Shown: piece by piece, positions 46,346-59,003 of the stretch
Layout: every line of letters starts with the position of its first letter
Position numbering within the stretch: the stretch's first letter is position 1
Assembly: GCF_000801105.2 (NCBI RefSeq)
Contig: NC_079519.1
Location: 556,668 to 620,667, forward strand
Origin: Raphanus sativus
Lineage: Eukaryota; Streptophyta; Magnoliopsida; Brassicales; Brassicaceae
Length of the DNA: 64,000 bases
Reading direction: 5' to 3'
Translations under genes and position numbers: made by a program
The notes under the pieces: model-generated
What the model was told of the DNA's origin: nothing
Seen by the model: the letters and a program-made list of their open reading frames with translations, nothing else
Databases searched by the model: none

Positions 46346-46997
46346 TTTAACGCTTTCTGTTTGATCTGTTATTCTTAGTATGCAGGGTTGTGTTTGCCAG
46401 TTGAAGACCGAATAGAAGAGATGCACTGAATAGGACCAAAAGTTATAGTTTTCTCTTTTCATAATTTGCTTGTTTAACAGTATAGGCCATTTCTAGTGAT
46501 GCTTTTTGAAATTTTATATAACTCGGTTTTACTATTCAAAATAAATAATAAATTTACATTGGAAACAAAATTTAAGAAACTTTTAAAGTGAGCGTAAGAA
46601 AAGAAAGTCAGAAGTCAACTTTTGTCTGATAGCTGAAGTAGCCACCGATGTTGAATGACAAAACAACGAATCATATGAATGCCACTCAAAATTAAAAATT
46701 TATGGAAAAAAGGAATATAGTGTAGCTAGTTTTCAATTAGCCACTAGGCTAGTATTTGTCCCCGTACACCACAAGTTAACTGATAAAACCAAGTTCCTTA
46801 ATAAGCAAATATAGGAATTCGTAGGTTATGTCAAAGTAAACTTGATTTAATAGATCCTTTATATTAGTTATAACTTCTATAAAATATACGAGTCTAATGA
46901 CTCTAATCATGTAATCCGTTTCTTTTGCATGTATGCTAAGCATGCATATACTGATATGGAGTTTTATTAAACTAAAGTGGTTGTAGTTGAGTCGTCC
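46346..46997. other. Duplicated spacer before tRNA-Ala (copy B)
   Basis: Collinear with 19538-20299 of copy A. No gene is supported. Confidence 0.65.
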
Positions 46998-47070
46998 GGG
47001 GATGTAGCTCAAATGGTAGAGCGCTCGCTTTGCATGCGAGAGGCACGGGGTTCGATCCCCCGCATCTCCA
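46998..47070 (+). tRNA. tRNA-Ala (TGC), copy B
   Basis: Identical in sequence to the 73-nt gene at 20300-20372, with all arms paired and anticodon TGC. Confidence 0.95.
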
Positions 47071-47295
47071 TTTTATGCTGCATCGTTCTGAGCTAAGAAG
47101 TGTGAGAGAGTTCATTCACACGGTTGAAAGAATTGAAAGAGATGATTTTGTAGCTAACTTTATCGCTAAGCAAACGTTATATTTATAAACAAAAACACTT
47201 TTACTTGTAAAATGATTGATTAAAACTTAAAAGTGTACACTTTACTTGTGCTGGACAAAGCGATAAACCCAAACTGCAACCACAATTTTCAAGCG

Positions 47296-47516
47296 TTATT
47301 GCCCTCCAAACTCTCTGTTCAAGTAATCCACAAACTGCCTCTTACCACTGTCTGCATCAGTTGGTAACGGTGGCCCGCTGAAATCAAAGGAGACGATCTA
47401 TCTATCCCATCACGAGAAGGGTACAACTCAAAGAGAGGTATCCCATCGGTTTCTCCTCACAGGTTTCTCAAACCTTAGCCACTACAAGGTTGCCCACAAA
47501 TCACAACTAGTGCCAT
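47296..47516 (-). pseudogene. Shredded KTI12/DRL1 remnant (copy B)
   Basis: Three pieces of the copy A gene remain in order: the C-terminal ~30 codons, a middle piece around the DPSRDG-like segment (gggtacaactcaaagagag), and the first ~12 codons with the start and part of the P-loop. Two internal deletions of roughly 0.3 and 0.4 kb separate them. Confidence 0.9.
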
Positions 47517-47699
47517 TGGTTTCTACAAAAGGGAACCCACACAGGACTTTTAGATTCGATTCAATCGCCAGGACAAATATAAAGCATCAAACTTTCAATA
47601 ACTTGCTCAACAAGCGACATCATGAATACATCATAAATCAATGATTCATGAAGAATCAAACAAAGAGAGCATCACAAGAGAAAAATCTACACTTTAAAA
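47517..47699. other. Short spacer before the Copia element
   Basis: No feature recognised; end of copy B homology lies within the first few bases. Confidence 0.5.
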
Positions 47700-48020
47700 T
47701 GTTAAACTATATAATCTAATCTCTCCTTAATACATTTAAATAAGTTAGTTATTTGTTAGTTATTACACAAAGAGTTGTAACTCTTCATAGAGAGGTGTGT
47801 CTCTTCTTATTATTGATTCGATCTCTATATAAAGATCAATCATTTGTTGTAAACATTTTAATCACAGAATCTCAATAAAGACAAAGTATTTCCAGACAAG
47901 TATACAAAAATTCGTAACTTGTTGAATAAGCCTAAAGCGTCTATCTTATTTCTTATTCCGAACTCGTGTGTAACACACTGTGATCTTTGTGTAACACAAG
48001 CGGTTGGTAAAAGATTAACA
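47700..48020 (+). repeat. Copia 5' LTR (321 bp)
   Basis: Begins TGTTAA and ends TTAACA. It contains a TATA-like ctctatataaag near 47822 and aataaag near 47874. The tRNA-Met primer-binding site TGGTATCAGAGC follows at 48021-48032. Confidence 0.92.
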
Positions 48021-48124
48021 TGGTATCAGAGCTTTACGTTTGAGAGGACGAAGAAGAAAGCACTATTGAGAGAAACACTTTGCGTGGAGAATAGAGGACT
48101 TTTGCATACGATTTATCAAGGAGG

Positions 48125-50350
48125 ATGACGATGCAAAATCACAATCAAGTTATACCCATATTCGATGGGGAGAAGTATAACTTCTGGAGCATTAAGATGA
48201 CAACCATTCTCAAGACAAGGAAGTTATGGTCTGTGGTTGAAGAAGGCGTGGCAGTGCCACCAGCACAAGTGAATGATACCCCTGAAACAACGAGGGAGAG
48301 ATCGCTTAGAGAAGAAGCGATGACGAATGATACAATGGCTTTGCAAATTTTGCAAACTGCCGTATCAGATGAGATCTTCTCACGGATTGCAGCATCATCA
48401 ACATCCAAAGAGGCGTGGGATGCAATGAAGGCAGAGTATGAAGGCTCTCCTCAGGTTCGTTTGATTCGGCTTCAAACGTTGCGAAGGGAGTATGAGAATC
48501 TGAAGATGAACGAGGATGAAGACGTTAAGACCTTCACGGATAAGTTGGTTGCTTTGGCAAATCAATTAACTTACCATGGAGAGCAGAAGACCGATGTTCA
48601 ACTCATACAAAAGATACTCATCTCTCTCCCAGCCAAGTTCGATAGCATAGTCAGTGTATTGGAGCAAACAAGCGATTTGACTTCAACAAGGATGGCAGAG
48701 TTGATCGGGATCTTGAAGGCTCATGAAGCAAGGCTGGCTGTAAGAGAAGAAAGCACAAGTGAAGGAGCATTCGATGCTCGTGCTAAACAGAAAAATTCTG
48801 GTGTCCCACACGACAACTCAAAGCGCGTGGAGGCAAGAAGTGGTGCGGTTTCTGCAAGAAGAACAACCACAATGAGAGTGAGTGTCTGAAGAAACAGAAG
48901 AAGGATGATCCAGAGAAGGATCACAAGAGTAACAAGAAGTGTTACAACTGTGGTAAGTTAGGCCACTTTGCGAATCAGTGCTACTCAAAGAAAAAGGAGA
49001 AAGCACATCTAAGTCTTGAAGAAGAAGACCTGAATGAAGACCACACGTTGTTCAGTGCGAGTGAAGCAGCAACAACAGTGATGGAAGATGTCTGGATAGT
49101 TGACAGTGGAGCAACTAATCATATGACAAAGGAGGAGAATTATTTCTCAAAGCTTGATAGGAGTATCAAGGTTCCAATACAAATTGGAAATGGAAGCATG
49201 GTCATGACAGCCGGTAAAGGAGATATCACTGTCATAACCAAAGGTGGCAAGAGGACCATCAGAAATGTGTTCTTGGTTCCTGGTATGGCGAAAAATTTGT
49301 TGAGTGTTCCACAAATTGTTTCAAGCGGATACCGGGTGAACTTCCAAGAGAAGAGATGCATCATAGATGATGCAAAAGGCAGGAGGATAATGGATATCCC
49401 AATGACTCACAAAAGCTACAAGATCAGGATGAGATCGGCTCAAGAAGAAGGAGCCATGAGCGCAAGTGAGCAAGCCAAGATGGAGACATGGCACAAGAGA
49501 CTTGGTCATGTAGGCGACAAAAGGTTGCAACAAATGCAAGACAAAGACTTGGTAAAGGGGTTACCAAAGTTTAAAGTCAAGAAGGAAGCATGTGAAGCGT
49601 GTAGGCTTGGAAAGCAATCACGCAAGAGCTTCCCAAAGGAATCTCAAACTAAGACAAGAGAAAAGCTTGAGATTGTGCATACTGATGTATGTGGACCGAT
49701 GCAGCACCAATCTATTGATGGAAGCAGGTACTTTTTGCTATTCTTAGATGATTATACTCACATGTGTTGGGTATACTTCATGAAGCAAAAGTCAGAAGCC
49801 TTCTCACTGTTCAAGAAGTTCAAGGCAATGGTAGAGAAGCAATCGGATTGTTCCATCAAGACGTTGAGATCAGATGGAGGTGGTGAGTTCACTTCACAAG
49901 AATTCAACCGGTTCTGTGAAGAAGAAGGAATCAGTAAGCAAGTTACTTTGCCTTATTCACCACAACAAAATGGTGTAGCAGAGAGGATGAATAGGACCTT
50001 GGTGGAGATGGCTAGATCGATGTTGGCAGAGCAAGACTTACCACTCAAGTTATGGGCAGAGGCGGTATACACTGCTTCATACCTTCAGAACCGTCTACCA
50101 TCAAAGGCAATAGAAGATGATGTCACTCCTATAGAGAAGTGGTGTGGACACAAACCAGATGTGTCACACATGAGGATGTTTGGTAGCTTATGCTACATAC
50201 ATATCCCGGATCAAAAGAGGAGGAAGCTAGACGTCAAGGCAAAGCGTGGAGTCTTGGTTGGATATAGCAATCAATCCAAAGGCTATAGAGTTTTCATTCT
50301 GGAGAATGAGAAGATTGAAATATCAAGAGATGTAGAGTTTGAAGAAAACA
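48125..50350 (+). pseudogene. Copia gag-pol, frameshifted and truncated
   Basis: The first frame (48125-48889) is the Copia gag (UBN2-type) domain: FDGEKYNFWSIKM, SKEAWDAM, LRREYENLKM. A second frame carries the CCHC knuckle (CYNCGKLGHFANQC near 48940), the protease DSGA motif (about 49099), the gag-pre-integrase zinc site (HKRLGH, then CEAC) and integrase core with D (HTDVCGPM), D (RSDGGGEF) and E (NGVAERMNRT). The shift between frames lies near 48800-48840. Coding ends in the gap at 50351. Copia elements normally encode a single polyprotein, so this copy is probably inactive. Confidence 0.93.
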
Positions 50351-50450
50351 NNNNNNNNNNNNNNNNNNNNNNNNNNNNNNNNNNNNNNNNNNNNNNNNNN
50401 NNNNNNNNNNNNNNNNNNNNNNNNNNNNNNNNNNNNNNNNNNNNNNNNNN
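50351..50450. other. Assembly gap (100 N)
   Basis: Placeholder gap joining Copia pol to satellite. The true content is unknown. Confidence 0.99.
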
Positions 50451-53400
50451 TTTGAACATCATCTTATGTTAGTGATCGATGAAACTATACACTAACATAA
50501 GATGATGGTCAAAGATGATGGTCAAAGATGATTGTATAAACTAACTCTTTGACCATCATCATTCTACATTTGGATTAATGTGTTATTTTTAGTGTATAGT
50601 TTCATCGAGCACTAACATAAGATGATGGTCAAAGAGTTTGGAACCTATGTTGTCTCCGTTTCTCTAGATAATGAAGATTTTATAATGGTAATTCCACTAA
50701 TCTAAACAGTATATGAAATTTTAGTAAACTAAACATTAAAAAATTATAATGATTCCTATATACCATTAAAGATAGTTTAGAATACATTTATTCAAATGTA
50801 GAAAGTGGTTTTAAATTTTTAAACAAAAGTGAAGAGTATAAACTTTAGTATATAGAGGATTTACCGAAAACTCATTATTTTAGAAGGGGTTAACCCACGG
50901 ATTTTGAAAAAATTTCAAAAAATTTGAAAATCTGGTTTTAGTGTATAGTTTCATCGAGCACTAACATAAGATGATGGTCAAAGAGTTTGGAACCTATGTT
51001 GTCTCCAATCCTCTAGATAATGAAGATTTTATAATGGTAATTCCACTAATCTAGGCATTATATGAAATTTTAGTAAACTAAATATTAATAAATTAGAATG
51101 ATTCCTATAGTTTAGAATAGATTAATTCAAATGTAGAATGTGGTTCGAAAGTTTTAAACAAAAGAGAAGAGTATAAACTTCAGTATATACAGCATTTACC
51201 GAAAACTCATTATTTCAGAAGGGTTAACCCACGGATTTTGGAAAATTTTCATAAATGTGAAAATCTAGTTTTAGAGTATAGTTTCATCAAGCATTAACAT
51301 AAGATGATGATCAAAGAGTTTAGAACATGTGTTGTCTCCGTTTCTCTAGATAATGAAGATTTTTATAATGCTAATTCCACTAATCTAGATAGTATATGAA
51401 ATTTTATTAAACTAAATATTAAAAAAATTAGAATGATTCTTATATACCATGAAAGATAGTTTAGAATACATTAATTCAAATGTATAATGTGGTTTGAAAT
51501 TTCTAAACAAAGTGAATAGTATAAACTTCAGTATATAGAGCATTTACCGAAAACTCATTATTTTAAAAGGGGCTAACCCACAGATTTTGGAAAATTTCAA
51601 AAATATGAAAATCTGGTTTTAGTGTATAGTTTCATTGAGCACTGACATAAGATGATGGTCAAAGAGTTTAGAACCTTTGTAGTCTCCGTTTCTTTAAAAA
51701 ATAGAATGATTCCTATATACCATGAAAGATAGTTTAGAATACATTAATTCAAATGTAAATAGTGGTTTATATGAAGTTTTACTAACTTAATTGTTAAAAA
51801 TTAGAACGGTGCCCCTGTACCATGAAAGAGAGTTTATCATACATTAATAAAAATGTATAAAGTTATTAGAAAATTTTAAACAACACTAATGAGTATAAAC
51901 TTAAAAATATAGAGCATTTAAGAAAAAAAACTCAATATTTCCGTAGGAGTTAACCTACATATTTTGAGAAAAAATCAAAATATGAAAAAAATGTTTTAAT
52001 ACATATTTGCATCATAAACTAACAAATAATGATGGTCAAGGAGGTTTGGAACCTTTGTTGTCTCTGTTTCTCTCAAGAATAAAGATTTCATTGTGGTAAG
52101 TCCAATGATTTAGGCAGCATATAAAGTTTTACTAACTTAATTGTTAAAAAAAATTAAAATGATGCCCATGTACCATGAAAGAGAGTTTATCATACATTAA
52201 TAAAAATTATAGAATGTAGTTAGAAATTTTAAAAAAATAAAAATAAAGAGTATTGACTCGGGATATAGGGAATTTACCTAAAAACTCAATAGTTTCGTAG
52301 TTAAAACTACAAAATTTGAGAAAAATTCAAAAATATGGCAATATTGTTTTTATAAATATATGCATTTTACATTGATATAGGATATTGTTCAAAGAGGTTT
52401 TGAACCTTTATTTTTTTGTTTATCTAAAGAATATAGATTTTATAGTGGTTAGTCCACTAATTTAAGCAACATATAAAGTTTTATTAAAACAATTGTTAAA
52501 AAAATTAGATAGATGCCCATGTACCATGGAAGAAAGTTTATAATAGATTAATACAAATTTACAATGCATTTAGAAAATTTTAAACAACTTTAATGAGTAT
52601 AAACTTCATGATATATAGAAATTAACGAAATATTTATATTTTCATAGGGGTTGTTAACCCACAAATTTTGAAAAAAAATCAATAAATATGAAAATCTTGT
52701 TTAAATGAATAGTTGCATCATTTTTTGACATAAGATGATGGTCAAAGAGGTTTGGAATCTTTGTTGTCTCGGTTTCTCTCAAGAATAAAGATTTCATAGT
52801 GGTAAGTCCAATTAATTAGGCAGCATATGAAGTTTTACTAACTTAATTGTTAAAAAAATAGAACGATGCCCATGTACCATGAAAGAGAGTTTATCATAAA
52901 TTAATAAAAATGTATAAAGTTATTAGAAAATTTTAAACAACACTAGTGAGTATAAGCTTAAAAATATAGAGCATTTAACAAAAAAAAACTCAATATTTAC
53001 GTAGGGGTTAACCAGCATATTTTAAGAAAAAATCAAAAATGTGACAAAATTGTTTTAATGCATATTTGGATCATAAAGTAACATAGGATGATGGTCATGG
53101 AGGTTTGGAGCCTTTGTTGTTTCGATTTCTCTAAAGAATAGAGATTCATAGTGCTTAATCCACTAATTTAAGCTGTATATTAAGTTTTATGAAACAATTA
53201 TAAAGAAATTAAAACGCTGACCATATACCATTAAAGATACTTTATAATTACAATAATAAAAATTATAGAATGTAGTTAGAATTTTTTTCAAAAAAAATAA
53301 AGAGTATTAACTCAGTATATAGGAAATTTACCTAAAAACTTAATATTTTCGTAGTGTAACCTACAAAATTTGAGAAAATTCAAAAATATGGAAATATTGT

Positions 53401-55570
53401 TTTAATAAATATATGTATTGTACACTGACATAGGATAATGTTCAAAGAGGTTTTGAACCTTTATTGTTTCGGTAAATCTAAAGAATATAGATTTCATAGT
53501 GGTTAGTCCACTAATTTAAGCANNNNNNNNNNNNNNNNNNNNNNNNNNNNNNNNNNNNNNNNNNNNNNNNNNNNNNNNNNNNNNNNNNNNNNNNNNNNNN
53601 NNNNNNNNNNNNNNNNNNNNNNATAGGATAATGTTCAAATATTTTTTGAAACTTTATTGTTTCCGTTTATCTAAAAAAATATAGATTTCATAGTGGTTAA
53701 TCCACTAATTTAGGCAATATATAAAGTTTTATTAGAACAATTGTTAAATAATTAGGACGATGTCCGTGTACCATGGACGAAATATTATAATAGAATAAAG
53801 GTTTCATTGTTGTAAGTCCAATGATAAAGATTTGGAACCTTTATTGTCTATGTTTCTCTCAAGAATAAAGATTTCATAGTTGTAAGTCCAATGATTTAGG
53901 TAGCATATAAAGTTTTACTAACAATACCCTTGTACCATGCAAGAAAGTTTATCATACATTAATAAAAATGTATAAAGTTATTAGAAAATTTTAAACAACA
54001 CTAATGAATATAAGCTTAAAAATATAGAGCATTTAACCAATAACTCAATATTTCGTAGGGGTTAACCCACATATTTTAAGAAAAAAAATAAAATATGACA
54101 ATATTATTTTAATGCTTATTTGCATCATAAACTAACATAGGATAATGGTCAAGGAGGTTTGGAACCTTTTTGTTTCCGTTTCTCAAAAGAATAGAGATTT
54201 CATAGATGTTAATCCACTAATATAAGCTGTATATTAAGTTTTATTAAACAATTGTCAAAAAATTAAAACGATGACCATGTACCATTAACGATAATTTATG
54301 ATACAATAATAAAAATTATAGAATGTAGTTAGAAATTTCTTTAAAAAAATAAAGAATACTAACTCAGTATATAGGAAATTTAACTAAAAACCCAATATTT
54401 TTGTTGTGTAACCTACAAAATTTGAAAAACAAAATATGGAAATATTGTTTCAATAAATATATGTATTTTACACTGACATAGGATAATATTCAAAGAGGTT
54501 TTGAACATTTATTGTTTCTGTTTATCTAAATAATAAAGATTTCATAGTGGTTAGTCCACTAATTTAAGCAACATATAATGTTATATCAAAACAATTGTTA
54601 AAAAATTAGGACGTTGCCCATGTACCATGGAAGAAAGTTTATAATAGATTAATACAAATTTATATTGCAGTTAGAAATTTTTAAAAAGTTTAATGAGTAT
54701 ATACTTCAGTATATATAGAAATTAACGAAAATTTTATATTTTCAAAAGGGTTTAACCCCTAAATTTTGAAAAAAAAATCAATAAAATGAAAATCTTATTT
54801 AAATGCATAGTTGCATCATGTATTGACATAGGATGATGGTCAAACAGGTTTGGAACTTTGTTGTCTCTGTTTCTTTCAAGAATAAAGATTTCATAGTTGT
54901 AAATATAATGATTTAGGCAGTATATGAAGTTTTACTAACTTAATTCTTAAAAATTAGAGTGGTTCTCATGTACCATGAAAGAGAATTTATCATACATTAA
55001 TAAAAATGTATAAGCTTAAAAATATAGAGCATTTAACCAAAAACTCAATTTTTTGTTTTAATATTGAGAAAAAATTGTTTTGAGAAAATATCAAAAATAT
55101 AATAATATTGTTTAATGCATATTCTCATCATAAACTAACATAGAATAATGGTCAAGGAGGTCTGGAACCTTTGTTGTTTTCGTTTCTCTAAAGAATAGAG
55201 ATTTCATAGTGGTTAATTACTAATTTAAGTTGTATATTAAGTTTTATTAAAAAAAATCAAGAAATTAAAACGATGACCATATATCATGAAAGATAATTAT
55301 GATACAATAATAAAATTATAGAATGTAGTTAGAAATTATTTTTAAAAAATAAAGAGTATTAACTCAGTATAGTTACTTAAAACTCAATATTTCGGTAGTG
55401 TAACCTACAAAATTTGAGAAAATTTCAAAAATATGGCAATGTTGTTTTATTAAATATATGCATTTTACACTAACATATTATAATGTTCAAAGAGGTTTTG
55501 AACATTAACTGTTTTCGTTTATCTAAAGAATATAAATTTTGTAAAACCACTAATTTGAGCAACATACAAA
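50451..55570 (+). repeat. AT-rich satellite array, right rim, with higher-order repeat
   Basis: Same family as 10.3-12.35 kb. The first ~100 bases run like the left array, then the orientation flips (gatgatggtcaaagag at about 50631, 50980, 51313 and 51661). From about 51.7 kb the monomers diverge into three types that recur in order, giving a ~1.0-1.05 kb higher-order unit (one type at about 52386, 53431, 54490 and 55488; another at 53093, 54145 and 55151). The gap 53523-53622 lies within. No genes. Confidence 0.88.
53523..53622. other. Assembly gap (100 N) inside the satellite
   Basis: Placeholder gap; monomers are probably missing. Confidence 0.99.
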
Positions 55571-56388
55571 TTTTTATTAAAACAATTGTTAAAATGACAA
55601 GGATACAAAGCAGATATAGAAATGGGGATCTAATTTTCAATACAAAAAGCTGGATCCACTACGACCTTCACGGCAATCTCATCGATGACTAAAAATATTC
55701 AAGGTGGATGATAACTCCTAAGAGATTGATTGTGAGAAACCACCAAGAGGAACTCCTCAAGCTCGATGATGCTATTACCTTTGTTCATTACTACTCTGAG
55801 CGAAAGAGAAGATCAGCATGTGACTTTGTAGTTTTAGTGGGAACACATAATTTTAATTTCATTTCTAATTTTTCTGATTTTACTCCAAATTAAAAAATTC
55901 CAGATTTATTGGTCTTATCGGACTTCATGTACAAATGGTTTTAGCCAATGTGTTTTCGGATTAAATGAGTTTTAGCCTATTTGGACAACTTCAATTTTAG
56001 GCATAACTATACCAAAAACATTTTAATTTGGACTGGGATAAGCCATGATCATTTTACCCAATTGGCATCCTCAGCCACAGCCCAAGCTAAAGAGATGGGA
56101 AGTTGGTCTGCTAGATATTTTTTTGTGCAGACAGCAGTTGCTATGGTTATTAAGGCACAAATTATCAGTCAATGAACTCAAAACATAATATGATACAGAA
56201 GTGGAAGCTAGCTAGTGGCTGGTAGTGGTAGTGGTAGTGCATATGGACATTACTTATAATTTCACATGATCATGACGCGTGATTCCCAATCTTGTCGGTG
56301 TATTGTTGAGTTTGTAACAGTCGATATGTTTATACAATATTCTGATTGTGATGGTTCAATATCTGCATGATTGCATCCATTCGTATTA
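55571..56388. other. Spacer with small coding-like island
   Basis: From 55594 to 56175 several short open frames (SWIHYDLHGNLIDD, RLIVRNHQEELLKLDDA, MGSWSARYFFVQTAVAMV) have balanced composition and stand out from AT-rich surroundings. I cannot assign them; a decayed retroelement RNase H region is one possibility. Confidence 0.4.
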
Positions 56389-56944
56389 CATTAAAACCTC
56401 TATAAATTAATAATGTTGGGACTTTAAGATTTTATTAATTTATAGAGATATTAATTTACCAAAGTTTCCTTTTTTAGTTTTTTCTTCTATTTATGAAATA
56501 TTTTATTTATAAAATAAGAAAATATTTTATTTTACCGTATATAACATAATTTACATTTGAAAATTTTGACTTTCATTTTTTTATTATATTATATAGTGTA
56601 TATTTTTATGTTTAATATAATTGTTATGTGGTTTTCGATATAGTTTTACTAAATATTATCAAATATATTAAAATGTTAAGAAAAAATAGAGGTATTTTCA
56701 TTGTGAATATAAAACCAACAATATAATGTTTAGTTTGTACCTATATAAAAATATATATAGATAAATTATTAATTTATGATTTTAATGGGACTATATATTT
56801 ACATGAGAGTTTTAAAAATATTATTATCTTATTATTTTATCGATTTATATCATATTTTATACCGGCCCAAATTGGGACTGATAAAATTTATTAATTTATA
56901 GAAATTATTAATTTATAGAGTATTAATTTATAGAGGTTCTACTG
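56389..56944. mobile_element. Emigrant-type MITE (pogo/Lemi1-like, 556 bp)
   Basis: The termini are CATTAAAACCTCTATAAATT and, inverted, CAGTAGAACCTCTATAAATT, matching the Emigrant consensus. A TA target duplication flanks both ends (56387-56388, 56945-56946). No transposase. Confidence 0.9.
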
Positions 56945-57103
56945 TATATGTTTGTATTCACATCACTCGATAATAATGGCTCGCATAATCTTTTAAAAGC
57001 TCAACAATGATATTATCTTCCCTATTCATTCAAATAGCCAAACTGAGGATACATATAAATTTATAAATATATGAATTTTCTTTTGATTGACCTAGCTAGG
57101 AAA

Positions 57104-58550
57104 TCCCCTAAACTATATTTGAGAAGTGATTTTGCCACATGTCTTCTCTACAATCATTCTCACAAAAATAATATGACATGACTACTAAAATTGATGACAT
57201 GTCTTATAGATTAATATGACATGGACAATTTTTGCCACATGTCTTCTCTACAATCATTCTCACAAAAATAATATGACATGACTAATAAAATTGATGACAT
57301 GTCTTATAGATTNNNNNNNNNNNNNNNNNNNNNNNNNNNNNNNNNNNNNNNNNNNNNNNNNNNNNNNNNNNNNNNNNNNNNNNNNNNNNNNNNNNNNNNN
57401 NNNNNNNNNNNNTTCTCTACAATCATTCTCACAAAAATAATATGCATGACTACTAATAAAATTGAGATGACATGTCTTATAGATTAATATGACATGGACA
57501 ATTATACTTAATGTTAATTTAATTTTTTGGTAAACTTTTTAAAAATATGGTAATAACTTATATATTTACATTTATTTTCGATTTATATTTTTGGACTTTT
57601 TAAAAAACATGGTAATAACTCATAAATCATCAGTAAAATAAATATATTCAATTATGGCATTTCAAATTTCGAAATATCATTTAAATTAAAAATATTTCAA
57701 AAATATATACATATTTTTAGAAAATTACAAAAATTAAATCATAATCAAATTAAATCGTAAAATCATTAGTTTCTTATATATATCTACAGATTTTATAAAT
57801 ATTTTTTAATTTTAATTTTTGAAAATTATGAAATTTTCATCCCCTAGACTATATTTGAGAAGTGATTTTGCCACATGTCTTCTACAATCATTTTCACAAA
57901 AATAATATGACATGACTACTAAAATTGATGACATGTCTTATAGATTAATATGACATGGACAATTATATTTAATGTTTATTTATATTTTGGTAAATTTTTT
58001 AAATATGGTAATAACTCATTTATTGTCGATTTATATTTTTGGACTTTTTTAAAAATATGGTAATAACTCATAAATCATCATTAAAATAAATATATTCAAT
58101 TATGGCATTTCAAATTTGAAATATCATTTAAATTAAAAATATTTCAAAAAATATATACATATTTTTAGAAAATTATAAAAATTAAATCATAAAATCAAAT
58201 TAAATCGTAAATCATTAGTTTCTTATATATATATCTACAGATTTTATAAATATTGTTTCATTTTAATTTTTGACAATTATGCAATTTTACATATTTAATT
58301 AAATAAATAGATTGAAAAATCTACCTAAAATTATAATTTAAATATATACATGCACATTCTTAAATATATTTCAAAATAAACAAAATTGTTTTTATCTTAA
58401 TTTTAATGTTCAGTTAAATCAATTTAAAGTAAAATATTAATAAGAAAAAGAAAATTTATAATATTAACAAAAAATAAATATAATTTATATGTATCTGTTA
58501 GAAAATATTTTAAAACTTTTTTACTACACATGGTGCAGGAAAACACCTAG
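57104..58550 (+). mobile_element. Tandem non-autonomous Helitron pair
   Basis: A 5' end TCCCCTAAACTATATTTGAG starts at 57104, and a near copy (TCCCCTAGACTATATTTGAG) starts at 57840. A single 3' end follows: ggtgcaggaaaacacc hairpin plus CTAG at 58547-58550, then T. Bodies 57541-57839 and 57970-58290 are collinear. Near the first 5' end a 100-bp unit (tttgccacatgtc at 57131 and 57231) is tandemly repeated and interrupted by a gap. Confidence 0.82.
57313..57412. other. Assembly gap (100 N) in Helitron minisatellite
   Basis: Falls in the 100-bp tandem repeat, so repeat collapse is the likely cause. Confidence 0.99.
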
Positions 58551-59003
58551 TAAAATTATATATACACGAAATATTGGAAAAAAAATATTAGTTGACTATA
58601 GAAGGTTATTTTTAATTTCCATATATGGTAGTGGTATTTTTCTTGTGGTTATCGTTAGTTGACCAAACTAAGAAGATAATACTAGATATTTAGCTAAAAT
58701 AATCGATCTTACCTGTAACGAAGAGTATTTTCAACAATTATTTGTTAAGTCAATAAAACTAATAACCATGTTTGTTTAGCTTAAAGAACGAAGATAATTT
58801 ATAAAATACTTGTATATGGCCATCAATTTTTGTTGCACTTTGATCTACTTGAGTCCATGGTTCACCCACCTTACCAAGTTAGCACCCGCTACTTTTTAAG
58901 AAAGTCAAAAAGAACCCTAAACCCAACAGTCTCCTCCTTTATAGTATATATTACTAACGAATTTACCTTCCCAAAACCACACTAACCTACTCTTCTTCAA
59001 CAG
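58551..59003. promoter_or_regulatory. Promoter and leader of the SAM-domain gene
   Basis: TATA-like tttatagtatatatt lies near 58938-58952, about 55 bases before the ATG. Nothing else is recognised. Confidence 0.5.

Larger units (their letters stand above)
47700..50350 (+). mobile_element. Ty1/Copia LTR retrotransposon, 3' truncated at a gap
   Basis: A 5' LTR, primer-binding site, gag and the first half of pol are present. Reverse transcriptase, RNase H and the 3' LTR are missing because the sequence runs into an assembly gap, beyond which satellite follows. Confidence 0.95.
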
